This document shows, piece by piece, positions 1-8,286 of a DNA stretch of 64,000 bases. The notes under the pieces are model-generated. The model did not search any database. It was not told where the DNA came from and worked only from the letters and a program-made list of their open reading frames with translations. Source of the stretch: Solobacterium sp. Lineage in GTDB: Bacteria; Bacillota_I; Bacilli_A; Erysipelotrichales; Erysipelotrichaceae. Location of the stretch: positions 1 through 64,000 of the forward strand of contig JAFWEW010000002.1 in assembly GCA_017512725.1 (NCBI GenBank), in the 5' to 3' direction. How positions within the stretch are numbered: the stretch's first letter is position 1; every line of letters begins with the position of its first letter. The position numbers were made by a program, and so were the translations under genes.

Positions 1-140
1 ATATAGCTAAAGCCTACGAGACCAGACATTCCAAACCTGTCCAGTTGAAGTTTGCGTTTTAAGTTTCGGAAGCGCCGGATACGGGTCCGTAAGTCCGGTG
101 CTGTGAGAGGACGGGAGCTAATCACTCCCTCCTACTCGAT
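1..140 (+). mobile_element. 3' end of a group II intron (domains V and VI)
   Basis: Positions 71-102 fold as a group II intron domain V. The catalytic AGC (71-73) pairs with GCT (100-102), the lower stem is GCCGGA/TCCGGT, and the inner stem TACG/CGTA closes a four-base loop. Positions 104-140 form a domain VI-like hairpin (GGGAG/CTCCC) and end in CTACTCGAT, a typical 3' end for bacterial introns encoding a maturase. The maturase reading frame ends at 62. The rest of the intron lies outside the window. The 3' splice site is inferred at about 140, only 9 bases before the -35 box of the next operon. Confidence 0.75.
3..62 (+). CDS. Group II intron reverse transcriptase/maturase, C-terminal end (partial)
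   Basis: The open frame entering from the left ends with residues YETRHSKPVQLKFAF followed by TAA at 60-62. It lies immediately 5' of an intron domain V, where the intron-encoded protein (LtrA-type) normally ends. The family reverse-transcribes the intron RNA and promotes its splicing. Only 19 residues are visible, so completeness and activity cannot be judged. The call rests on position relative to domain V and on the look of the C-terminus. Confidence 0.6.
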   Translation: MAKAYETRHSKPVQLKFAF

Positions 141-148
141 TATATCAA

Positions 149-177
149 TTGATTCGGGAATGGCACAGTGCTAAAAT
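149..177 (+). promoter_or_regulatory. Sigma-A promoter of the zinc uptake operon
   Basis: TTGATT (149-154), a 17-base spacer, then TAAAAT (172-177). A Fur-type inverted repeat begins at the last base of the -10 box, so bound repressor would block initiation. The promoter lies just downstream of the intron end. Confidence 0.6.
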
Positions 178-193
178 TGAGAACGATTCTCAA
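177..193 (+). promoter_or_regulatory. Fur/Zur-type operator
   Basis: TTGAGAA-CGA-TTCTCAA is a perfect inverted repeat with 7-base arms and matches the Fur-family 7-1-7 pattern (TGAGAAC-G-ATTCTCA) with one mismatch. It covers the transcription start region, 9 bases before the regulator's ATG, and implies autoregulation by the metal-dependent repressor encoded next. Confidence 0.7.
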
Positions 194-201
194 ATTAAGC
201 T

Positions 202-624
202 ATGAAAACGACGTATAAAACCAGGCAGCGGGAAGAGCTGCTGGAATATCTGAAAAATCTGCGCGGAGAACATATGACCGCGGCGATGGTGTGGGAACAT
301 TTCCGCAGCAGCGGGTCATCGATCGGGAAAGCGACGGTCTACCGCAGGCTGGAGCAGCTTGTGGAAGAAGGGCTTGTTTACAAATATGTGATCGATACCA
401 ACAGCCCGGCCTGTTTTGAGTATGTGCCGACGGAATCCCATGAGAAACATGAGGTCTGCTTTCACTGCAAATGTGAAAAGTGCGGGAAGCTGTTCCACAT
501 GCACAGTGAAGAACTTGAGGAACTTCAGGAAGAACTGAAGGCCAATCACCGGTTCTCCATGGATCCAAGAAGGACGGTATTCTACGGGGTGTGTGACGCG
601 TGTGACAGGAGGGAAGAGAAATGA
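202..624 (+). CDS. zur: Fur-family metal-dependent repressor (Zur-like)
   Basis: This 140-residue protein has the usual Fur-family size and layout: an N-terminal winged helix (TVYRRLEQL recognition helix near residues 48-56) and a C-terminal dimerisation domain with two CxxC structural zinc pairs (CEKC near 92-95, CDAC near 131-134) plus a His-rich segment HEKHEVCFHC. It is the first gene of an operon with a complete zinc-type ABC transporter, and its stop overlaps the next start (ATGATG at 621). That context favours Zur over Fur or PerR. An operator sits in its own promoter, so it probably represses the operon when zinc is plentiful. The metal specificity is inferred from context. Confidence 0.8.
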   Translation: MKTTYKTRQREELLEYLKNLRGEHMTAAMVWEHFRSSGSSIGKATVYRRLEQLVEEGLVYKYVIDTNSPACFEYVPTESHEKHEVCFHCKCEKCGKLFHMHSEELEELQEELKANHRFSMDPRRTVFYGVCDACDRREEK

Positions 625-1586
625 TGAAACGATGGATAAGTATGATACTGGCATGTCTGCTGGCACTGAGCGGATGCGGAACCAATGTGAAACATTCCGG
701 ATCCGGAAAAAAGATCGCAGTTACGATCTTTCCGGAATATGACTGGATCATGAATATTCTTGGGGATAACCCGGCCGATATGGATGTGACGCTGCTTCTG
801 GCCAGCGGTGCAGATCTGCACAGCTATCAGCCGTCTGCACAGGACATTATGAAGATCGCCAACTGTGATCTGTTTGTCTGCGTCGGCGGAGAGTCAGATG
901 CCTGGGTCGATGACGCCCTGAAGGAATCCGTTAATCCGGATCTTCGTGTAGTAAAGCTGCTTGATGTACTGGGAGAGCAGGCAAAACAGGAAGAAACGGT
1001 AGAAGGAATGGAAGCGGAAGAAGAAGGCGAAGAAGAGGAAGAAGAGATTGAATATGATGAACATGTCTGGCTTTCTCCCCGGACTTCCATCACGCTCGTC
1101 CGTACGCTGGCCGATGCGGTGAAGGAACTGGATCCGGCCAATGCGGAGACGTATGAAGCCAATGCGCAGGCATATCTGGTGGAGCTCAATACACTGGATC
1201 AGGAATACCGGGAAGCCGTACAGACTGCCAAATATGACACGCTGGTCTTTGGAGACCGGTTCCCGTTCCGTTATCTGACCTCAGATTACGGTCTGAACTA
1301 TTACGCCGCATTTCTGGGCTGTTCGGCAGAAACCGAAGCCAGCTTTGAGACGATCCTGTTTCTTGCAGGAAAACTGGATGAGCTGAAGCTTCCGCATATT
1401 CTGAAGATCGAAGGCAGCGACGGAAAGATTGCCAGAACGATCGTTGAAAATACAGCGGCAAAGGATCAGGACATCCTGACGATGAATTCCATGCAGGGGA
1501 CCACCAGTTCCGATATCGAAAACGGAGCGAGCTACCTGCAGATCATGAAGGAAAACCTGGAAGTACTGAAAGAGGCACTGAACTGA
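621..1586 (+). CDS. znuA: Zinc ABC transporter, substrate-binding lipoprotein
   Basis: 321 residues with a lipoprotein signal (LALSGC, Cys19), so the mature protein is membrane-anchored outside the cell. It matches the ZnuA/TroA cluster A-I binding proteins. Likely metal ligands are His67 in DLHSYQ and His148 in DEHVW; a third family site reads FGDRFPF, with Asp at the position often held by His. The flexible loop before His148 (about residues 127-147) is almost all Glu/Asp with no His, unlike the His-rich loop of classical ZnuA. The start may be 621 or the adjacent ATG at 624. It delivers metal to the ATPase/permease pair encoded next. Zinc rather than manganese is inferred. Confidence 0.85.
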   Translation: MMKRWISMILACLLALSGCGTNVKHSGSGKKIAVTIFPEYDWIMNILGDNPADMDVTLLLASGADLHSYQPSAQDIMKIANCDLFVCVGGESDAWVDDALKESVNPDLRVVKLLDVLGEQAKQEETVEGMEAEEEGEEEEEEIEYDEHVWLSPRTSITLVRTLADAVKELDPANAETYEANAQAYLVELNTLDQEYREAVQTAKYDTLVFGDRFPFRYLTSDYGLNYYAAFLGCSAETEASFETILFLAGKLDELKLPHILKIEGSDGKIARTIVENTAAKDQDILTMNSMQGTTSSDIENGASYLQIMKENLEVLKEALN

Positions 1587-2315
1587 ATGAGTAAAGCAGA
1601 TGACAAACAGACATTGCTGGAGGTGAAAGACCTTTCCGTCGGATATGAGGGACATCCCATTGCGGAACATCTGAACTTCACCGTGAAAGAAGGAGACTAT
1701 CTCTGTATCGTCGGAGAAAACGGATCCGGCAAGACGACCCTGATGAAGACGCTTTTGAATCTGACGAAGCCGGTCAGCGGCACGATCAACAAGTCGGAAG
1801 CGCTTGGGATCGGCGGGATCGGCTATCTTCCGCAGCAGACGGAAGTACAGCGCGACTTTCCCTGTACGGTGAAGGAAGTGGTGCTTTCCGGCTGTATCAT
1901 GCGTGCAGGCAGGCGCCCGTTTTTCAGCAGAGAAGAAAAACAGCTGGCAGAAACGAATATGGAACGTATGGATATCCTGCCGCTTGCGGATCGCTGTTAC
2001 CGGGAGCTCTCCGGCGGTCAGCAGCAGCGGGTACTGCTGGCAAGAGCGCTCTGTGCGACCCGGAAGCTGTTACTGCTGGATGAACCGGTTGCCGGTCTGG
2101 ACCCGAAAGTCACGGCCGAACTGTACCGCATGATCGACAGTCTCCATAAGGACGGCATTACGATCATCATGGTTTCCCACGATATCGCAGCCGCACTTCA
2201 GTATGCGACGCATATTCTTCATGTCGGGAACCGGATGTTTTTCGGGACCCGCGGGGAATACCGTTCCAGCAAGATTGGACAGCTGTTTCTGGCACAGGAA
2301 GGAAGGGAAGGATGA
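1587..2315 (+). CDS. znuC: Zinc ABC transporter, ATP-binding protein
   Basis: 242-residue ABC ATPase with Walker A GENGSGKTT, the signature LSGGQQQR, Walker B LLLLDEP and the switch His in MVSHD. The ATG follows the previous stop without a gap, and its own stop overlaps the permease start (ATGATGG at 2312). It hydrolyses ATP on the inner membrane face to drive metal import through the permease. The ZnuC/MntB-type family has this size and order. No irregularities seen. Confidence 0.9.
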   Translation: MSKADDKQTLLEVKDLSVGYEGHPIAEHLNFTVKEGDYLCIVGENGSGKTTLMKTLLNLTKPVSGTINKSEALGIGGIGYLPQQTEVQRDFPCTVKEVVLSGCIMRAGRRPFFSREEKQLAETNMERMDILPLADRCYRELSGGQQQRVLLARALCATRKLLLLDEPVAGLDPKVTAELYRMIDSLHKDGITIIMVSHDIAAALQYATHILHVGNRMFFGTRGEYRSSKIGQLFLAQEGREG

Positions 2316-3148
2316 TGGATAAACTTGCGGAGTATCTTCAGTATCCGTTTGTCCGGTATGCGCTGATCGTCGGCGTGCTGATCGCCCTGTGTTCTTCCAT
2401 GCTGGGTGTGCCGCTGGTGCTCAAGCGTTTCTCATTTATCGGGGACGGGCTGTCGCATGTGGCATTTGGCGCAATGTGCATCGCGACGGTACTGAAGATG
2501 AGCAATGATATGTTGCTGATTATGCCGGTAACGATCATCAGTGCGGTGCTGATCCTGCGTACCGGCACCAATACAAAGATCAAGGGAGATGCGGTCATTG
2601 CCATGATCTCGGTAGCGGCACTGGCGTTCGGATATCTGATCATGAATTTTTCAAACACCACAAATCTTGCCGGAGATGTATGTACGACGCTGTTCGGATC
2701 GACTTCCATTCTCACTCTGAATAAAGCCGAGGTCTGGATGTGCATTATAATGTCTATTGCAGTCCTGACGGTATTTGTATTGCTGTATCACCGGATCTTT
2801 GCGGTGACGTTTGACGAAAACTTCTCAAGGGCGATCGGTCTTGATACGGAGAAGTACAATCTTCTGATTGCAGTGATCACTGCGGTGATCATTGTACTGG
2901 CGATGAATCTTGTCGGATCCCTGCTGATCTCGGCACTGATCATCTTTCCGGCAGTTTCTGCGATGCGTCTGTTCCACAGCTATGCCCGCGTGACGATTTT
3001 TGCGGCTGTACTTTCCGTTGTCTGTGCGTTCAGCGGCATCATTCTATCGATCCTTGCCGGTACTCCGGTAGGTTCGACCATTGTGGGCGTCAACGTTCTT
3101 GCGTTTGCGGTCTGCTGGCTGATCAGCCGTCTTGGAGGAAGAAAATGA
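2312..3148 (+). CDS. znuB: Zinc ABC transporter, permease
   Basis: 278-residue very hydrophobic protein with about eight membrane segments, typical of the ABC-3 (ZnuB/MntC) permease family. The family-type segment GDGLSHVAFGA occurs near residue 45. It overlaps the ATPase gene by 4 bases and the following lipoprotein gene by 4 bases, so the operon is translationally coupled. It forms the metal channel fed by the binding lipoprotein. Confidence 0.9.
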   Translation: MMDKLAEYLQYPFVRYALIVGVLIALCSSMLGVPLVLKRFSFIGDGLSHVAFGAMCIATVLKMSNDMLLIMPVTIISAVLILRTGTNTKIKGDAVIAMISVAALAFGYLIMNFSNTTNLAGDVCTTLFGSTSILTLNKAEVWMCIIMSIAVLTVFVLLYHRIFAVTFDENFSRAIGLDTEKYNLLIAVITAVIIVLAMNLVGSLLISALIIFPAVSAMRLFHSYARVTIFAAVLSVVCAFSGIILSILAGTPVGSTIVGVNVLAFAVCWLISRLGGRK

Positions 3149-3678
3149 AGAAACAGAAAAAATGGCTTATTTCCATTGCGGTGTGCTTTCTGATGTGCGG
3201 GTGCCGGGATAGGTCCATGCCGAATAACCGGGTCATCCGTCAGTCAAAGACTGTTGAAGATGTGATTCAGGAACAGACGGCCGAACAGACGCCGGAAACG
3301 GTAATCGAAACGGCGGTGCCGGAGGAAACGGAACCGGAGAATACCTATGCGTCGGTGGATCTGGATCTCACAAAGAGTTCGGAGACCATGCTGTATTCGG
3401 AAGTGATTGATATCGGTACGAATCCGGACAGCTATGCAGGAAAGGTCATCCGGGTCGAAGGCCAGTACATGAATTATCATGATGATATGAGTGCGAATAC
3501 CTATCCGGTCGTGATCGTACTGGATGCGACAAAGTGCTGTGCGACCGGCCTGGTATTTGAACTGAAGGAAGGAAACTATCCGAAGGATGAAGAGGAATTC
3601 ACCGTAACCGGCATTCTGGATTATGCCTATTCGGATGACTGTCCGTTCCCGGTGCTGAAGGAAGCGGAAATCTCATAA
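3145..3678 (+). CDS. Lipoprotein with OB-like C-terminal domain and Cys-Cys motif
   Basis: 177 residues: a short signal ending in CGC (Cys20, probable lipid attachment), an acidic Thr/Glu-rich linker (about 33-68), and a C-terminal domain of about 100 residues. The latter (SYAGKVIRVEGQY ... KCCATG, Cys131-Cys132) resembles the OB-fold domain of YcgQ/TIGR03943-type proteins, which carry a similar Cys-Cys pair. It is the last gene of the zinc operon and overlaps the permease by 4 bases, so it is probably produced under zinc limitation. A role in metal capture or transfer at the cell surface is inferred; no function is established from sequence. Confidence 0.6.
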   Translation: MKKQKKWLISIAVCFLMCGCRDRSMPNNRVIRQSKTVEDVIQEQTAEQTPETVIETAVPEETEPENTYASVDLDLTKSSETMLYSEVIDIGTNPDSYAGKVIRVEGQYMNYHDDMSANTYPVVIVLDATKCCATGLVFELKEGNYPKDEEEFTVTGILDYAYSDDCPFPVLKEAEIS

Positions 3679-3693
3679 TTGTCCAATGCATCA

Positions 3694-3720
3694 TGATATA
3701 GTTTGGTTAATAAGAGAGGA
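3694..3720 (+). promoter_or_regulatory. Extended -10 promoter and ribosome binding site of the GH5 gene
   Basis: TGATATAGT (3694-3702) fits an extended -10 box. AGAGAGGA (3713-3720) lies 7 bases before the ATG at 3728, which decides the start codon over the in-frame ATG at 3686 located inside the promoter. Confidence 0.5.
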
Positions 3721-3727
3721 ACCAGAT

Positions 3728-4765
3728 ATGAGAGTATTTGAAGGGTTTCAGAGAGGCGTCAATCTCGGCGGCTGGCTTTCCCAGGCGGATGAGACGACAA
3801 AAGAACATTACGATACATTCATTACTGAATCCGATATTAAAGAGATCGCGGCCTTAGGCCTGGATCATGTACGTCTGCCGGTGGATTACACCATGATCGA
3901 AAGTGAATCCGGCGCGGCGCTGGAAGAGGGCTATGCCTATATCGACAAAGCCGTTGAATGGACCAGAAAAGAAGGACTGAATCTTCTGATCGACATGCAT
4001 AATACGTATGGCTATACGTTTGACCCGCTGGAGAAGGAAGCGAGCAAGGAGAAATTCTTCTTTGACAAGTCCCTGCAGGAACGCTTCTATACGATGTGGG
4101 ACCGTATTTCCAGAGCGTATGGGATGTACAGCGATACCGTCGCCTTTGAACTGCTCAATGAAGTGGTATCTCCAAAGGTAATCAATGAATGGAATGCGAT
4201 TGCGGACCATGCGGTGGATGTTATTCGTGCCAATGCCCCGAAGGCATACATCGTGATCGGAGGCGTGCGCTACAACAATGTTACAAGCGTACCGCATCTC
4301 AATCCGCCGAAAGACGATCATATCGTCTACAACTTCCACTGTTATGAACCGCTGATCTTCACGCACCAGCAGGCTTACTGGGTGGATGATATGCCGGACG
4401 ACATTGTTGTGCATTATCCGGAGACTGTCGCGGAATACCAGAAGCTTTCCGGCATCCTGCAGGAAGAACTGGCGGATGCGATTACGCGTGTCGAAGGAAG
4501 TGTCAGCGGTCCGGAACTGTTTGAAACGCTGTTTGAACCTGCACTGAAGGCGGCAGAAACAAACAATGCCCCGCTGTACTGCGGCGAATACGGTGTGATC
4601 GACAAAGCACCTGCAGAAGATGCACTGCGCTGGCTAAAGGATATTCATGCGGTATTTGAAAAGCATCACATCGGAAGGGCACTCTGGAACTACAAAGAAA
4701 AAGACTTCGGGTTTACCGATCCGCGTCTGGATCCGGTACGTGAAGAGCTTGCCCGAAATCTGTAA
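3728..4765 (+). CDS. Glycoside hydrolase family 5 (cellulase-like, cytoplasmic)
   Basis: 345 residues from the ATG with a good ribosome binding site. The N-terminus GVNLGGWLS and the TIM-barrel spacing fit GH5 enzymes of the exo-beta-glucanase type. The acid/base Glu145 is in FELLNEV and the nucleophile Glu287 in YCGEYGV; HVRLPVD and NFHCYEP are also family-like. No signal peptide is visible, so it probably acts in the cytoplasm on imported beta-linked oligosaccharides or glycosides. The precise substrate is unknown. The gene ends at a strong terminator, and a decayed copy of its last ~70 bases plus that terminator recurs at 8195-8281. Confidence 0.8.
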   Translation: MRVFEGFQRGVNLGGWLSQADETTKEHYDTFITESDIKEIAALGLDHVRLPVDYTMIESESGAALEEGYAYIDKAVEWTRKEGLNLLIDMHNTYGYTFDPLEKEASKEKFFFDKSLQERFYTMWDRISRAYGMYSDTVAFELLNEVVSPKVINEWNAIADHAVDVIRANAPKAYIVIGGVRYNNVTSVPHLNPPKDDHIVYNFHCYEPLIFTHQQAYWVDDMPDDIVVHYPETVAEYQKLSGILQEELADAITRVEGSVSGPELFETLFEPALKAAETNNAPLYCGEYGVIDKAPAEDALRWLKDIHAVFEKHHIGRALWNYKEKDFGFTDPRLDPVREELARNL

Positions 4766-4775
4766 TTCAACCATT

Positions 4776-4797
4776 GCCGGGGAAACCCGGTTTTTTC
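4776..4797 (+). terminator. Rho-independent terminator after the GH5 gene
   Basis: CCGGG-GAAA-CCCGG followed by six T residues. The same hairpin recurs at 8266-8281. Confidence 0.85.
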
Positions 4798-4961
4798 GTT
4801 TCTGGCCATAAATGACAATGAGGCACACAATGCCACAGCTTACGATAAAATAGAACTAACAGCAGTAAGAATGCATAACCGTTCAGGGATCCCGTACAGG
4901 ATTCCGGAATATCCGAAACAATTGTTGCCAATACGAATCGGGATACCGATCGGACAAACAA

Positions 4962-7900
4962 ATGGAGCGTAAATCATTCTCTGAATGGTTTATGAAGATG
5001 ACTATGGAAAATGTATGCAGTAAATGCGGAAAACCTCTGATTCCCGGCGCCAGATTCTGTACCGGCTGCGGATCACCTGTGACCGTTCAGGAACCAAAGT
5101 CTGCCGTGCAGCCGCCTTCTTCCGGAAAGGGGAAAACCGCTGCCGGGGCACCCGCTTCTCCAAAAAAGAAGTCGTTTGTTGATACTGCCCTGACGATTAC
5201 CCTGGTAATACAGCTGATTATTGCGGGATTCTGGTATCCCGGTTTTCTCCGCGATAAGAAAAAACCGGGTTATGAAGGAATCACAGTGCTTCCGACGGCT
5301 TCTCCCGGCGGGCATAACGGCAATGGAAACGGAAACCAGGACCGGCCGGATGTGCTGCTGCTTGGAAATGATCCCGATGCGTTTGTAATGGATGTGACTG
5401 AGGAAAACTCCCCGGGCAATCCGTTTCTGATCGAAGTGGATATCACCCAGAAGGAACTGGATGAAACACCGGTGCTGGTAAGTGCAGCCGTTTCACCGGA
5501 GAACCATGAAGTGACTGCCGGTTCCTTCAAGGCAGATTTCAAAGACTGGAACCTGGAGAAGGAAGAAGATACCTGGAATGTTAAGGCACTGAGTCCAAAA
5601 GAGGATAAGGTCACCGGATACACTCTGCTGACCTATGACTTCTCACTTGCCTCCGGCCAGCATGAATTCCCGACCTGTGTTGAAATCCACATGCCAAGAA
5701 CTGCCGGCGACTATGAAGGCAGCGTGGTCTGGTACAACATGGAAGCGGGCTGCTGGGAACCGGTTGCCTATTCTGTTTCTGAGGATGGCTCGGAATATAT
5801 CATCCGCACGGATCATTTTTCGCCATTCAGTGAACTGGTGAACTGGTTCAAAAAATATACCAGGAACAGCTATGAGATGGCTGGTACGATTTTCGATACG
5901 GTTGATACTGATCCAAACGGCAATCCCTACCCGCAGCTGCAGAAGCCGGTCCGCATGGTGGACGAACGCGTCCATGAGCTTCTGGCCTGGCCGCAGGAAA
6001 GCAAGGCGGTTCTGAATGCAATCAAAAAAGGTACGATTCCCGATGACATGGCAGTGACGAACTTCATGAACATGTTCAATCGCTTCGGCCTTGGCTATGG
6101 CAATACCGTGATGACGCCGATTACCTCATGGGACCAGAAACTGATCGACGGTCTGACAAAGATGAAACTGACAAACAGACTGGTTGGCGGAGCGAACGTC
6201 AAAATGATGAAATATACCGGCGTGACAGCGATTCAGGGCGGGATGATCATCGTTGGAATCATTCTGACCGGGACGCGGATTATTTATCAGGTAGCCAACG
6301 GCGGTGAACTTATGGATGTGCTGAAGGCCAATGCCGGTGATCTTGCGGGTCTTACCATCGGAACGGCAGGTTATATCGTAGGAGGCACTACCGGGGCAAC
6401 CCTGGGATGGATCGGACTGGCGGTGTTCCTGGGCTTTGAGGCTTACGCCCAGGCAGAGCCGCTTCTGAACGCAAGACCGATGGATAATACCGAGCGGATC
6501 TATCGGCATTACATCATCAAGAAAGGACATGCGCTGACAAACCCGGTGGAGGGTGATACGAGATCACCGGATCTATCCTATGGCGTAGAACGTTTCCGAT
6601 GGGCAAAAGCGCTCCGTACGATTTTTGAGCGGAATAAAAATGACATGGCCAGAATTCCGGATGAAGTCAACGAACTGTATGACAGCTACGTCAATTCGTT
6701 CTGGAACCTGACCGAACAGGAACGGCGTGCATACACGGAAACTATCGACAAGTCTTACCGGACACTGGTCTATGATGAAAAAACAAAGCAGAAGGTCTGG
6801 GCGGAGTGGAAAGATCCGGAAGATCCGGAAGTATACAAAAAACATACCAAAGAGTCGATCATCAGCGGAACGCAGGATATCCTGCTGAGTCTCATCGAAA
6901 CCTATCAGGCACAGGCAGAATGTGAAATCAAATCAACGATTCAGAATGAAGTACTGCCCCGGCTGAATACGGATATGGTATTCCTGGTCCGCGACACCGG
7001 TCTGCTGAACAGCGATGAACACTTTGACAAATCACCGCTGGTTACCTATGCGAAAACCGATCCATGGCTCATGCAGGAACAGAACCACGTCGACACGGAA
7101 GGCCTGCTGGAAAAGAAGTATCCATACAGTTATACGCCGGAACGCTATGATCTCTATGAACCGGCTGAGCGGTTCCTGTACTTTACGGATCAGGCACAGT
7201 CTCTCTTTGAACCCGGCAACGAAAAAGACAAGAATGTTTATATACCGCCGGCATTCTATCCTCATATCAACGAAGACAGCAACGAAGTCTTTGCCTGCAA
7301 GTATTACTACTACATGATGATGGGAAACCCGGAGATGCTGTTTATTAATTCCGACATGGAAGGCAACCGGGACATCTCTCCGGCATCGTATTCCATTGAT
7401 GTGCCGGCAAAGCCGGATGTCGGCGGGACAATCAACGCAATGGTGGTCATTGACCGGAATGTCAAAGGCCAGTTTGAACCGCAGAATATCAAATTCACAT
7501 CCAATGATTTCCGTCCGGATGGCAAGCCGGTGGAAATGACCTTTTCGCTGCGTTCCGACGGCAGCTTTGAACTTACGATGCCGGAGGTGGTCGTCAATCG
7601 GGAACGTACGGAAAAAGACATGGGAGATGAGATCGCATACCAGAAGCAGTTCTACAAGGACTTTAAATGCCGGGAGTATTCTCAGACCTGGAGCGAAGCC
7701 TATACGCTGAAAGGAAAACTCAAAAAAGAGGATCTGTATGATGACCGGACGGGCTGGACCTGTTACGGCATTGACAACAGCACGCCGCTGAAATCCATGG
7801 ACTCTTCCGGTTACCGGGAGTCTTATGTGAGCAATGTATATGATCTTGAAAATGACCGGGCTTACACAGTAGATGTATTCCGGCGGGAAGAAAAAACAGA

Positions 7901-8189
7901 GGAATACACGATAAAACTGAGCATTGATGACCATCCTTCCGAAGACAGTCTCGGGTATTATTTCTCGACCTATCTTTCCATAAGTGTCGTGGAAGAAAAC
8001 GGTACGAAGAAGCTGAAACTGACGGCAAAGCTGAAGGGTCTGGGAAGCGGCGTAACAACCACCATACGGGAAAGCAATACGGAAGCGATGACCACGGACA
8101 AAACGACCAGAGATGATGTGACCTATGATCAGTCGTTTACTGCAGAAGCGAAGGTTCCTTCCAAAAACTTCTACTGGTACAACGAGTAG
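4962..8189 (+). CDS. Large zinc-ribbon membrane protein of unknown function
   Basis: 1075 residues. An N-terminal zinc ribbon (Cys19-x2-Cys22 ... Cys33-x2-Cys36) is followed by a Pro/Ser/Lys linker, one membrane helix (about 74-95), and a long region probably outside the cell. A glycine-rich hydrophobic stretch near residues 420-490 (GLTIGTAGYIVGGTTGATLG) resembles the membrane-active segments of glycine-zipper proteins. The remainder is charged and has no fold I recognise. The start is uncertain: ATGs at 4962, 4992 and 5004 are in frame and none has a clear ribosome binding site. It stands alone between the GH5 gene and a convergent TIR gene. A zinc ribbon plus one TM helix is common in uncharacterised Bacillota proteins. 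Confidence 0.7.
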   Translation: MERKSFSEWFMKMTMENVCSKCGKPLIPGARFCTGCGSPVTVQEPKSAVQPPSSGKGKTAAGAPASPKKKSFVDTALTITLVIQLIIAGFWYPGFLRDKKKPGYEGITVLPTASPGGHNGNGNGNQDRPDVLLLGNDPDAFVMDVTEENSPGNPFLIEVDITQKELDETPVLVSAAVSPENHEVTAGSFKADFKDWNLEKEEDTWNVKALSPKEDKVTGYTLLTYDFSLASGQHEFPTCVEIHMPRTAGDYEGSVVWYNMEAGCWEPVAYSVSEDGSEYIIRTDHFSPFSELVNWFKKYTRNSYEMAGTIFDTVDTDPNGNPYPQLQKPVRMVDERVHELLAWPQESKAVLNAIKKGTIPDDMAVTNFMNMFNRFGLGYGNTVMTPITSWDQKLIDGLTKMKLTNRLVGGANVKMMKYTGVTAIQGGMIIVGIILTGTRIIYQVANGGELMDVLKANAGDLAGLTIGTAGYIVGGTTGATLGWIGLAVFLGFEAYAQAEPLLNARPMDNTERIYRHYIIKKGHALTNPVEGDTRSPDLSYGVERFRWAKALRTIFERNKNDMARIPDEVNELYDSYVNSFWNLTEQERRAYTETIDKSYRTLVYDEKTKQKVWAEWKDPEDPEVYKKHTKESIISGTQDILLSLIETYQAQAECEIKSTIQNEVLPRLNTDMVFLVRDTGLLNSDEHFDKSPLVTYAKTDPWLMQEQNHVDTEGLLEKKYPYSYTPERYDLYEPAERFLYFTDQAQSLFEPGNEKDKNVYIPPAFYPHINEDSNEVFACKYYYYMMMGNPEMLFINSDMEGNRDISPASYSIDVPAKPDVGGTINAMVVIDRNVKGQFEPQNIKFTSNDFRPDGKPVEMTFSLRSDGSFELTMPEVVVNRERTEKDMGDEIAYQKQFYKDFKCREYSQTWSEAYTLKGKLKKEDLYDDRTGWTCYGIDNSTPLKSMDSSGYRESYVSNVYDLENDRAYTVDVFRREEKTEEYTIKLSIDDHPSEDSLGYYFSTYLSISVVEENGTKKLKLTAKLKGLGSGVTTTIRESNTEAMTTDKTTRDDVTYDQSFTAEAKVPSKNFYWYNE

Positions 8190-8194
8190 ACAAC

Positions 8195-8281
8195 AGAAAA
8201 AGACTTCGGGTTTCCCGATCCGGATCCGGTGTCCGAAGTCTGTACAATTCCATGATTCATTCACTGCCGGGGAAACCCGGC
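8195..8281 (+). pseudogene. Decayed duplicate of the GH5 gene tail and its terminator
   Basis: A 19-base segment ending CTTCGGGTTT is identical at 4696-4714 (inside the GH5 gene) and 8195-8213. It is followed in both places by CCGATCCG, GATCCGGT, CTGTA, AATTC and then the same GCCGGGGAAACCCGG hairpin. There are internal deletions and no open frame in the second copy. The large zinc-ribbon gene is thus bracketed by the true GH5 tail and this relic. Confidence 0.65.
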
Positions 8282-8286
8282 TTTGT
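8266..8286 (+). terminator. Terminator after the zinc-ribbon gene
   Basis: GCCGGG-GAAA-CCCGGC followed by TTTGTTATT. It separates two convergent genes; the minus-strand gene stops at 8286-8288. Confidence 0.65.

Noticed and set aside
60-140. Cobalamin riboswitch-like hairpins upstream of the zinc operon
   Set aside because: The AGC-containing stem, the CTACTCGAT end and the maturase-like C-terminus just upstream fit a group II intron 3' end better, and no B12-related gene follows.
7032-8264. 410-codon minus-strand open frame
   Set aside because: Antisense shadow of the zinc-ribbon gene, Phe/Arg/Ile-rich composition and no start signals.
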